Origin: a virus
Length of the DNA stretch: 31,664 nt
Virus record (IMG/VR): IMGVR_UViG_3300022602_000288
Span: 1-31,664 of that record
Reading direction: 5' to 3' (one strand)
Shown here: positions 13,478-22,143 of the stretch, piece after piece
Layout: each line of letters starts with the position of its first letter
How positions within the stretch are numbered: the first letter of the stretch is position 1
The notes under the pieces: model-generated
The model's input: the letters and a program-made list of their open reading frames with translations, nothing else
The model's database searches: none
What the model was told of the DNA's origin: nothing
Made by a program: the position numbers and the translations under genes

Positions 13478-13652
13478 CTACAACATTAACTGGCGTAACT
13501 TTAAAGCGGGGTATTCCTTTTTTATACCCTGCATTGCCTGCACAGAGGCTAAAAAGACGTTAAGAGAAGTTGCTAGAAAGGCTAAGATGAACATAGTTAT
13601 GAAGACCGTGATTGAAGATGGCGTCAGGGGTGTGCGTGTCTGGCGAGTTTAA
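13458..13652 (+). CDS. Small basic protein at the end of the early operon
   Basis: ATG 13458 gives 64 residues; a TTG at 13440 is possible but less likely. The start lies 20 bases inside the primase 3' end. The opening DYNINWRNFKAGYSFFIPC and the closing KTVIEDGVRGVRVWRV match a recurrent phage layout, in which a short N-terminal 'NINWR.F..G.SFF.P' leads to a helix (TEAKKTLREVARKAKM) and a final strand 'IEDGxRGxRVWR'. That alpha-beta arrangement and its basic charge would suit nucleic-acid binding. Function unknown. It is the last rightward gene before the terminator. Confidence 0.68.
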   Translation: MKIEQVDYNINWRNFKAGYSFFIPCIACTEAKKTLREVARKAKMNIVMKTVIEDGVRGVRVWRV

Positions 13653-13687
13653 GGTATACTAATTCTGCTTTTCCTTGTGTGTTCTTT

Positions 13688-13713
13688 CCCCCGCCAAGTG
13701 CGGGGGTCTTTTT
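13688..13713 (+). terminator. Rho-independent terminator of the rightward operon
   Basis: CCCCCGC (13688-13694) and GCGGGGG (13700-13706) form a 7-bp GC-rich stem with loop CAAGT, followed by TCTTTTTA. It follows the last + strand gene by 35 bases. The T-tract overlaps the stop codon of the convergent giant gene (13712-13714). No comparable T-tract exists in the opposite orientation, so it mainly stops rightward transcription. Confidence 0.9.
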
Positions 13714-16700
13714 ATTTGGGGATTGCTCTTTGAAGTATCCTAATCAGTGGAGCCATCTTTGCTACTTCACCCATGTTAATGCGATGTCCTTCATACGTCA
13801 CGTAATTACCACCCATTAACGCTTGTATTTTTTTAGAAATTACATCTGGGCCTATAACATGTGAGCTAGCAAAATATCTTTTGTCGTGCTGCCGCAATAA
13901 ATTGATAGCTTTTTGTAAGTCATCGGAAGAACCCTGTTGGATAGCAGCATCGATCTTTTTGTTTACTGTATCTGCAGAAACTTTTGCTTTATGTTCTTCA
14001 GAGGATATATTACGCTCCACTTCTTTTCTAGCCGCCAACTTAGTTGGTTGAAACCCTATAGCTTGTGATGCAATATTTGCAGTGGTAAATTCACTGGGTT
14101 TAATTATCGTACTGGTTCTATTCTTTTCCCCTTCGGTGGCTAGGCGCAACGCAGTTACAAAGTTTTTAATAAGCGGGGGAGTTATATTACTTAACCCTTT
14201 TAGCGTATCCCCATCAGATATTTGCTGAACCCCATCAAGGAATGAAGCGCCTTTTTGTCCTGCAGGCATGGCGTTAGCTTTTAGGAAATTCCAAGTGGTA
14301 TCCTTAAGAGTATCTCCAGATTCAAAGCTACGAATCAATAAACCATTCAATCCAGTATGTGAACCGATGTTCATGCCGGTGGCTTCGGAAATAAGACCTT
14401 TTTGCAATGAACGGGTTATGAAGTTATTACCACCTAAATGGTCAGGCAACCACTCATGTTCAAACCACTGCTTAGAGCTTTCCGATCTGTACCAGTCTTT
14501 CATACGGCGCTTAGTACGTGCCCGTTTATCTTCCTCTGTTGGCGACCAATCCCAATACTTATCTAGCAGGTCAGTAAGCAAGTCATACATGGGCAAGCCT
14601 TCTACACCCGAGAACATAGCAGTCATCAACAAGATACCACCTAGCGTCTTAGCTGCAACAATCTTTTCTTCCCTTGTACTACCCTTCCAGTTAATCATTG
14701 CAAACGCATTGCGGGTAAGCAGTGACATCATTGCAAGTGGGTATTGCTTAAACTGCCCGATTACTTTAGCCCCGGGGCTTTTAAATATTCTTGCACGGCT
14801 AAAAGATTCGTTTGAGCTTAGATACTGGCGGGTTTGTTCTATTGCACTTTGAACGGCTTGATCCATGTTTCCAGATTTGGCAAATTCTAGATCAAATGCA
14901 GACATTAGGGTGATTTCCCGGCTGACTTGTTCAGAAGCATTGAACGCTGCAGACATTACGTTAGCAGCAAACCTAAACCCCTTACGTAATTTGCTGTTAT
15001 ACGTTTCGGAAGATACCTTACCCCGTTGTGTAATAGCACGAGTGAACGTATCTGTAATCGCCCCACGCTCTTTGAACTGCCTGAAAGCCTCTTTACGTAC
15101 AGGATCATTTTGGATAACTGAAGAGTTTTCTAATGTCGGGGTGGTAAATTTAAAATCCCCTTTAGCTGTAGAAGATACAGCACCAACCAAAGACTTCTTA
15201 GTCACCAGTGCCGTGTACTTACTTAGTTCCTTAGCAGCTTTAACTTCCCCATACCTACCGCCCAATGCGGGTAAAACTATTGTAGGTATAGACAACGACT
15301 GCGTAATCGCAGAGCTAATCCCGGTCATCGTAAAATAATAACCAAACGAGCCGATCTTATTAGCTACTTTACCTGCCCATGTTTCTTGTGGTGGGTTCAA
15401 CTCCTCCAATGCACGAGCTTCAATTTCATTAACGAACATACCCAGCTTCCCTTGCATAGGGTCGCCCTTTAATGAGTCTCTTGCACGATCAATACTGGAG
15501 TGAATTTCATCCCCATACCCAAGCTTTGCAATATCGTTAGCAATACGAGTTGAGTAAACCGAGAAGTTACGCAGTACGTCCTCACTAAACCCGGGCACAT
15601 TATCTGCATGTATAAATTGCCTACGGATACTTGCTTCCGGTCCGGTGGTTAGCCAGAATTGGTAGATGTCATCTTTAAGTTCTTTTAGCTTAGCCTCAGA
15701 CACGCCTACCTTACCTTCTTTAGTCTTAGCACCCTGAAGTACACCATCAATAGAGCTGAATACACCCTTCAATAAGTTGCTTGAGGTCTGAATATCTTTC
15801 TCGACTCGATTGCTGTCGTTATCTTCTTTAGCCGCATAAGACTGGAATAACTCTTCACGAGATACACCCAACTCTTTTAGCTTAGCCTTAACGTACTTAG
15901 CACGTTCTTTTTCAGAATCAAACGCCTTAACTATACGACCCTGTTTGGGGTCTTTCATCTCAAACCAATAATCCCCATGCCGCATAAACGGGAAATATTC
16001 TTCGGGTAGGGAGCGTTCAAACTCTTTCTTAATGTCGGAAATAAGTTTTTGTCTATCTTCAGCAGGTATATCTAGCGCTCTGATCTTCTTATCTAGCAAG
16101 TGCCGACGCATCGAGAACATTGTCTTGTAAAACTCTCGCATAGACTTATAGATTTGCTGCGCCCCGGGTATTTGACCAAGTGCATCCCAATGAGTGTATA
16201 CCTCACGTATAGCTTTTTCTCTGTCAGCAAGAGCCTTCATAGCCGTTGCTTTCACTGCATCGCTTGTATTAGGGGCGGCTAAGCGCTCGTTTATCTTAAC
16301 CATCTGCTTATCGTTTTTCAACGCATCATTTATATCGGTATGTGCAGCGGGGCTGAAGTTATTGAGACGAGCCTGTGACGTAGCCATGTGCAGTTTTTGC
16401 ATCAAGGTCTTATGTTTGCTAGCTAGGTCGCTTAACTTTTCTGCAACTTTGTTAGCAGAGTTGAGAATGTTTTGTCTTAACCCGTTCATTTTCTCTACTG
16501 ATACGTTAGCAGCTTGAAGGCCACCAGCAATACCGGGGTCACGCTTACGTATCCAGTGCATTATGTCTGGGGTTGAAAGGCTAAATAAAATCTTACCCAA
16601 AAGACCAGACGGTATGCGATCTAGGTTTTTATCCATTTGTTCTAAGGCGGTGGGCACATCACGCTCACCTTTCATTTCCTCAGAAGCCTTAAATACATTA

Positions 16701-19700
16701 GCAGGGTCGCTAGTATCCGTTAGGGTCTTTTCTGCTTTCGCCAGAGTCTCTTCAGACATTTGGGGTTTGTATTGCATCAACCCCTCGGTAACGAGCATCA
16801 AGTCTTGGAAAGCGTTAACACTCCCTTCAGGCATACCAAATGCGTTAGCCAGCGCACGGACAAATTTAGTAAACAGATTCTTAAAGAACCCCGGCGCACC
16901 CTCTTTAGCTTTACCTTTAGTGTTAGCCAAAAACTCTTGCACATCATATTCAGTCATGCCGTAAGCAACAAACTCTTTGAGGTCGTCTAGGATACCAACA
17001 CCGCCTTTTTCACTGGCAGTGAACAAACGATCTAGCGCAGCGGGGACTTCCTCCCCCATCATTTTGGCTTCTGTATAAGCTGTCGCTGCTTCGTTACGGA
17101 TATCTTTAAGTTCGTCTATTAACCTCTGTAGTTTTGGCGGTACAGGACGGCCTTCTTTAGTTAGCCTTTCGTATTCCGCAATCTGCTCAATGGTTGCACC
17201 ATGCACGGCCTCATGCAGGAATGTTTTAAATGTAAGCCCACCGCCTCCTTCAAACTTATCCCCACGCAGTATTAAATACTTTTTACCATCTTCAGTCGTG
17301 AAGTAAATACCGTTGGCGTCTTTAAACTTGTCTTTTAAACTTTGTCCGCCACGCAGGAAGATATCAGGTAAATCTGCTTCTGATTGGGCAACTATATAAT
17401 TAACGTCTTTAAGGAAAGGTTTAAGTCGTCCACCCAAGACCTTTTCAAATTCCGAACCAGTTTTTACTATATGATCTATAGCAGCCGTTGCGGTTTTAAA
17501 CTTTGCAAGCACTGCACCTCTAGCTAGCTCTATAAGTTTAGAAGCTATAGACAAACGATCAGTAGGTGCATTCTCTCTGGTGCTTAGCCCTTCGGTTGTT
17601 TTGTTTGTTGTAGTAGGTTTACTTGTTTTAGAGAATTGAGTGCGCTCTTGTTTAGCACCCTTAAGTGCAGCAACATTAATAATGTTCTTGTCATTGAATA
17701 CGACAGAATTTTGCGTAGGTATCTTACCGCTTAATTGTTTTTTAAGTTGGGTTATATTTCGATTTTCAGATTTTACATAGATGTCAAACTTTTCTTGTTG
17801 GCTTGTCCAGTAATTTATATTTTCTTCTTTACGTTTATTAAAGGTTGCTAAATACTCAGGATTTTTTAATTGATATGCTTCAGGTTGCTTAGCCCTCCAC
17901 TGGTCTATCATTTTTTGAGCATCGTCACGCATTTTCTCATACTCTTTAACCTTTTTCAGAATTTTATTGATTTGTGTTTGAACTCGTACATCTTTACGAG
18001 AGGGTTGGTCAAAGAACTTAATACCTTTAACACCAAGATGGTCTAAATATAAAGAAACGGCTTCATCATACTTCCTTACCCTTAATGCTTCTTCAAAGTC
18101 AGGATTACCAAAGTTAGGAATATAATCATCTCTCGCAGCTATTTGCAATGCTTTATAGAAGTCTTTACCGGTAGGTGTATCAATACCTCTATCCGTGAAA
18201 TAATCAGGTAAAAAGTTACCTAATTCAAATTGAATTTGTTCAACGACCTTTTTAACTCTTCCGATTTGCCGAGCTAAAGGTTTGTCCCAATTTAACCATT
18301 CATCGTGGGCAATAGCAACATCAATCCGCTTAAGTTGTCCTTCTGGCCTAGAAATATTTGCTTTTATTCCAGCCTCTTCCATTGCATCTAAAGCAGCTTC
18401 TATATTCATTGCAGGAATAGTGTCGAAATTTTGCATTGCTTCCTTACGGGCTTGACTGTAGTCCCCCTTGCTATCAAGAAGTAAATTCTTAGCTTGGATG
18501 AAGTTCCAATTCCCGTATTTAGTTATTAACGCATCAACATCAACATTCCCCAAATCTAAATCTGTTGGTGTAGCTTTTCTAGATACATCTTGCTCCCAAT
18601 AATTATGCCCAATACCCTTACGCTGAGCTAAGTAAGAACCCCATCCAAATGCTTGAGCGCCTTCACCGAAATTCATAAAGGCATGGTTAAAATTTCTAAA
18701 CTGGGCCGCAGTGCCGTGCCATGAACCGCCCATCTCCAAGCGAGCAGCGCCATAAGCTAGATCGATAATATCTTGTACGGTTAACTTATTAGGAGCAAGA
18801 CCTAGCTTTCTTACCGCAATACGGAACATCTGGAAAATCTGGCGTATAAAGTTGCCAAACTCACTTTTTGATTTTAATGCAGTTGGTATTACTCCAGCGT
18901 TATTTGCGATCTCCACAAAATGCCCGATACGTTCAGTTATTTGCTGATTAAGTGGAGTATTGATGTTTGTAACTAAGTCTATTGCTTCTTGGGCGAACTT
19001 ACTTTCTTGTGACCCATCATTTTTCTGTGCCCACGTTTGTATACGATCACCAAGCTTGTTAAGAAGCACAGATGGTAATAGCCCCTGTATCCCTATATGC
19101 ACACCAACTTCGTGTAGGAATACTGCACGACCCGTACCTTTTTGAATATTATCCGCAATCAGATAAGCACGTTTATTTTGTACAAACCCTTTATCCGTAG
19201 AATCCCCGCCGTCTTTTTCCGCTTTTTCCCTAACTTTTTCCGGTAATTCATCCCATGACTGTACAACTGTTAGCTTGATGGGGTTTTCTACAACACCAAT
19301 AAATTCACTTAACTCGTCATCTAACTCAATAGCGTCGTAAGGATCAGTAACTTCCTCCGTAGCAGCAGAGCGTTCCGTTTTATTTTTTGCGTTATCCTCA
19401 TCAATTTTAAGTTGTTTCTTTTCTTCGGCTATTTCTGCTAGTATTTCTGGCTCATCAGCAAAAATTTCTTCGTCGGTTCTTGCCCGTTTAGCTTCAAGTA
19501 AGTCAGCAACTTTCTGTGCTTTATGGGCTTCTTTAGCCTCACGAGTAGATACAACTGGGCCTTCTTTAGCTTCCTGCACGGGCTGCGCTGCTAACTCTTT
19601 AGCTTTAGCTTTGCCTTCTTTTATCTTTGTTTTTCTTTCGGCAGCTTTTTGTCTTTCTTCAGGCGTCATCGCTGCTTCTCTAGCAGCTTTAGCTTGTTCT

Positions 19701-22126
19701 CTAGCTAGTTTATTAGCTGCTTTTTGGGCTTTCTTAGCCTCGGAAGCGGCCTTACGTTGTTCTTTAGCAGCGGCTTTTTCAGCTTTAAGTTTTTCAGCAG
19801 CTTCTCTTTTAGCGGCTTGATCTAGTTTACGTTGCTCGGCTTTAACAGCTTTATCGGCTTTTGCTTTTGCTTCTATTTCTTTAGCGGATACAAAATCTTT
19901 TCTAAAGGTGTCTGCAGCGGTTGGTCTTCCCGTTCTTCTGTTTGCCGCTAGCTGGTTTGCAGCTACTACACGTTCTTCTTCCGAAACTGTTGGGTGTGCT
20001 AATGCTTCTTTGGCTTTGTTAGCAACACTCGACTGCCTACTTGCAGCTAATTGATGCAATGCTTCCAGTGCATTGACACGTTGTTCGTCCGTAGCTACGT
20101 CTGTTTCTAGGGTGTTGATATGGGCGTTTATTTGCCCTAAGTCTCGTTGACGTAGCAAGTCTTGTTCAGATTTAATTTTCTTATCTAGAGCAATTTGCTC
20201 AGGGGTCTTTTCTACCTTTTTGCGACCGGGCGTACCTTTTGGAGCAGCAGCTTGCTCCGCTTCTAGGCGTAACTCTTCTTCAGTTTTAACTTTTCTAGGA
20301 CGTCCACGGCCTTTGGTCTCTGCAGGGGCTTCGGCTTCAACGGTTGCAGGTGCAGTCTCTTTAAGTACTTCAGTCGTAGGCACAGTGGGTACTTCAATAC
20401 CAGCTTCTTTTGCTTTGGTGGTAGCTCGTTGCAATGCTTGCCGTGCCCTAGTACGCCGACTGATTGCAATCTTTTGCGCTTCTGGATTCTTGGGTGCATT
20501 AACGACTTGCTCTTCCGCAGCTTGTAATTCGGCTTGAGCTTCCTGAACCTTAGCTTGTATCGGGTTTACAGGAGTAATTTCCACTGGTGCAGCGGCTGCG
20601 GGGGCTGCAGTTTCTACAGTTTGTACAGGTGCATTGGGTATGGGGGCTGGTTTATTTTGTGTAGCGGCTATTCTAGCTTGTGCATCAGCTAGAGCTTTAT
20701 CCCCCGTAGTGCCTAATGTACTCGGCTGAAGTCCTTTTCCTTCATCAACTCGTCCAACAGGTCCGCTAACGCTAGCCAATCGTTCAGCACCAAGTGCCTC
20801 AGTTCCTCCGGTGGTGGTTCCTCCATTGCTAGGCAGTGGAACGCCTTGCTCACTTGATCTGGTGTCAACTCTAGCAGGTGGTCTGACATTTAGTTCCCCT
20901 CGTTCAAATTCATCGTTAGCAACCGCAGCAGCTAAATCACGGGGTAAATTATGTTCGTCCTGAAGTTCTTTTGCCCGGGCAGCTATCGCAGTTTTTGCGT
21001 CCTCAGGTAATACTATATCAGCATTTATTGGGGCTTTGGCTTCAACTTGCTCTTGTTTTTCTGCCGTATCTAGAGGCATTGTAGGTAGTGGTGTACCCGC
21101 AGCAGAAGTAACTTGCGGTCCGGGCGGTTGTTGATTTTTTAAGGCTAACTGACTTCTAGCGTTTCTTGCTTCTACAACCCCAGCACCTGCACCCATAGCT
21201 GCACCGGAAGTAAACCCTTGGTATAAAGAATCCCCGTACCCTGCTATGGCCTCATCCGAAAATAAGTCCTCGTCCGCTTGCCATCTAGATAAAATATCTT
21301 GCGCAGGGTTAACAAAAGCTTCTTCTATTGCACCTCTTCCTGCACCCTTACCGGCAGTTGCTAATACTGACTTAGCTGAGGTTACTAATTCTTTTTCCGC
21401 CGCTAATTTAGCAGCTTCTGTAGTAGGTACTTTACCCAGCAAATTAACTAGGAGTTTTTTACCTAGCATGAAACCTGTACCGGCTTCCTCCAATAGAGTC
21501 TGTCCTGTAGCTGCAACTGCGGCTTTAAACGTGTTTACATGTACCGGCTCGCCATTTTTTATTGACTCTTGTGCTTGCTCCACTAAGTTTTGCGTATACA
21601 TTTGTGGGTATGTAGCTAAAAAACCCCCAAGTGCTCCACCAACAAGAGTTCCAACACCGGGAACTAAAGAACCAACTGCCGCACCCGCTGCAGCGCCAGC
21701 TATGGTATTTAAAGACTGTGGAGCGCTACCTGCAATAAACCCGGGTACTTGAGTGGCTACCTCACCAGCGGCGGATAAAGCACCTTTTTCTTTATAGGCT
21801 TTAACTACTTCCGGTAAGCTGCTAACATGCCCTTGTTCTCTACTTATAGCTTCAGATTCTTCCGCCGCTTTAATAGCCGCTTTGTCTGCATCTAGTAAAC
21901 TCGAAGCCGCACCTTTATACCCAACCCCAAGACTTTTAACACCTGCAGCTAGCTGGTCTAGTATCCCAGCTTCTTTTTCTTTTTCCTCAAGGGCTTCTTG
22001 TTTGGGTTCTTCCTGCGTAGCGTACTGGGGCAGTATATCTTTTGTTATAGCATTAGTTATGTCTTCATGGGACATATCATCTGGAAAATTAACTACCCCA
22101 ACATTAGGTATGTTTACTGTGGGCAT
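13712..22126 (-). CDS. Giant polyvalent virion protein with ADP-ribosyltransferase-like and zincin-like domains
   Basis: A 2804-residue protein starts at ATG 22126 after AGGTAGGAT. Residues 1-30 (VNIPNVGVVNFPDDMS) are the N-terminal motif of phage internal/ejected proteins. A Gly/Ala-rich hydrophobic segment lies near 140-175. An AT-hook, GRGRPRK, is at 606-612. Residues about 740-850 are a Lys/Ala/Glu coiled coil. A metallopeptidase-like FLHEVGVHIG (H1005, E1006, H1010) is followed by an ART-PolyVal-like domain from WHGT (1136) through GEGAQAFGWGSYLA, GVKGIKFFD and SVVFNDKNI. A true HExxH, FLHEAVHG, is at H1638-H1642. The C-terminal ~800 residues resemble the LPD38 region of large polyvalent proteins (YFPFMRHGDYW), with hydrophobic stretches near 2260 and 2495. 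It is probably packaged, injected and active against host defences or proteins; that role is inferred from the family. Confidence 0.88.
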   Translation of the reverse strand: MPTVNIPNVGVVNFPDDMSHEDITNAITKDILPQYATQEEPKQEALEEKEKEAGILDQLAAGVKSLGVGYKGAASSLLDADKAAIKAAEESEAISREQGHVSSLPEVVKAYKEKGALSAAGEVATQVPGFIAGSAPQSLNTIAGAAAGAAVGSLVPGVGTLVGGALGGFLATYPQMYTQNLVEQAQESIKNGEPVHVNTFKAAVAATGQTLLEEAGTGFMLGKKLLVNLLGKVPTTEAAKLAAEKELVTSAKSVLATAGKGAGRGAIEEAFVNPAQDILSRWQADEDLFSDEAIAGYGDSLYQGFTSGAAMGAGAGVVEARNARSQLALKNQQPPGPQVTSAAGTPLPTMPLDTAEKQEQVEAKAPINADIVLPEDAKTAIAARAKELQDEHNLPRDLAAAVANDEFERGELNVRPPARVDTRSSEQGVPLPSNGGTTTGGTEALGAERLASVSGPVGRVDEGKGLQPSTLGTTGDKALADAQARIAATQNKPAPIPNAPVQTVETAAPAAAAPVEITPVNPIQAKVQEAQAELQAAEEQVVNAPKNPEAQKIAISRRTRARQALQRATTKAKEAGIEVPTVPTTEVLKETAPATVEAEAPAETKGRGRPRKVKTEEELRLEAEQAAAPKGTPGRKKVEKTPEQIALDKKIKSEQDLLRQRDLGQINAHINTLETDVATDEQRVNALEALHQLAASRQSSVANKAKEALAHPTVSEEERVVAANQLAANRRTGRPTAADTFRKDFVSAKEIEAKAKADKAVKAEQRKLDQAAKREAAEKLKAEKAAAKEQRKAASEAKKAQKAANKLAREQAKAAREAAMTPEERQKAAERKTKIKEGKAKAKELAAQPVQEAKEGPVVSTREAKEAHKAQKVADLLEAKRARTDEEIFADEPEILAEIAEEKKQLKIDEDNAKNKTERSAATEEVTDPYDAIELDDELSEFIGVVENPIKLTVVQSWDELPEKVREKAEKDGGDSTDKGFVQNKRAYLIADNIQKGTGRAVFLHEVGVHIGIQGLLPSVLLNKLGDRIQTWAQKNDGSQESKFAQEAIDLVTNINTPLNQQITERIGHFVEIANNAGVIPTALKSKSEFGNFIRQIFQMFRIAVRKLGLAPNKLTVQDIIDLAYGAARLEMGGSWHGTAAQFRNFNHAFMNFGEGAQAFGWGSYLAQRKGIGHNYWEQDVSRKATPTDLDLGNVDVDALITKYGNWNFIQAKNLLLDSKGDYSQARKEAMQNFDTIPAMNIEAALDAMEEAGIKANISRPEGQLKRIDVAIAHDEWLNWDKPLARQIGRVKKVVEQIQFELGNFLPDYFTDRGIDTPTGKDFYKALQIAARDDYIPNFGNPDFEEALRVRKYDEAVSLYLDHLGVKGIKFFDQPSRKDVRVQTQINKILKKVKEYEKMRDDAQKMIDQWRAKQPEAYQLKNPEYLATFNKRKEENINYWTSQQEKFDIYVKSENRNITQLKKQLSGKIPTQNSVVFNDKNIINVAALKGAKQERTQFSKTSKPTTTNKTTEGLSTRENAPTDRLSIASKLIELARGAVLAKFKTATAAIDHIVKTGSEFEKVLGGRLKPFLKDVNYIVAQSEADLPDIFLRGGQSLKDKFKDANGIYFTTEDGKKYLILRGDKFEGGGGLTFKTFLHEAVHGATIEQIAEYERLTKEGRPVPPKLQRLIDELKDIRNEAATAYTEAKMMGEEVPAALDRLFTASEKGGVGILDDLKEFVAYGMTEYDVQEFLANTKGKAKEGAPGFFKNLFTKFVRALANAFGMPEGSVNAFQDLMLVTEGLMQYKPQMSEETLAKAEKTLTDTSDPANVFKASEEMKGERDVPTALEQMDKNLDRIPSGLLGKILFSLSTPDIMHWIRKRDPGIAGGLQAANVSVEKMNGLRQNILNSANKVAEKLSDLASKHKTLMQKLHMATSQARLNNFSPAAHTDINDALKNDKQMVKINERLAAPNTSDAVKATAMKALADREKAIREVYTHWDALGQIPGAQQIYKSMREFYKTMFSMRRHLLDKKIRALDIPAEDRQKLISDIKKEFERSLPEEYFPFMRHGDYWFEMKDPKQGRIVKAFDSEKERAKYVKAKLKELGVSREELFQSYAAKEDNDSNRVEKDIQTSSNLLKGVFSSIDGVLQGAKTKEGKVGVSEAKLKELKDDIYQFWLTTGPEASIRRQFIHADNVPGFSEDVLRNFSVYSTRIANDIAKLGYGDEIHSSIDRARDSLKGDPMQGKLGMFVNEIEARALEELNPPQETWAGKVANKIGSFGYYFTMTGISSAITQSLSIPTIVLPALGGRYGEVKAAKELSKYTALVTKKSLVGAVSSTAKGDFKFTTPTLENSSVIQNDPVRKEAFRQFKERGAITDTFTRAITQRGKVSSETYNSKLRKGFRFAANVMSAAFNASEQVSREITLMSAFDLEFAKSGNMDQAVQSAIEQTRQYLSSNESFSRARIFKSPGAKVIGQFKQYPLAMMSLLTRNAFAMINWKGSTREEKIVAAKTLGGILLMTAMFSGVEGLPMYDLLTDLLDKYWDWSPTEEDKRARTKRRMKDWYRSESSKQWFEHEWLPDHLGGNNFITRSLQKGLISEATGMNIGSHTGLNGLLIRSFESGDTLKDTTWNFLKANAMPAGQKGASFLDGVQQISDGDTLKGLSNITPPLIKNFVTALRLATEGEKNRTSTIIKPSEFTTANIASQAIGFQPTKLAARKEVERNISSEEHKAKVSADTVNKKIDAAIQQGSSDDLQKAINLLRQHDKRYFASSHVIGPDVISKKIQALMGGNYVTYEGHRINMGEVAKMAPLIRILQRAIPK

Positions 22127-22143
22127 ATCGTTATCCTACCTAA

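Noticed and set aside
13651-13665. Promoter TATACT near the end of the early operon
   Set aside because: No matching -35 box, and it would only transcribe into the terminator.
14268-15338. Long + strand frames opposite the giant gene (194 and 157 residues)
   Set aside because: They are antisense shadows of a continuous 2804-codon gene with strong motifs, and have no ribosome sites or recognisable products.
20220-21752. Ala/Ser-rich + strand frames
   Set aside because: Their composition is the complement of the Ala/Lys-rich coding strand of the giant protein; no independent evidence.
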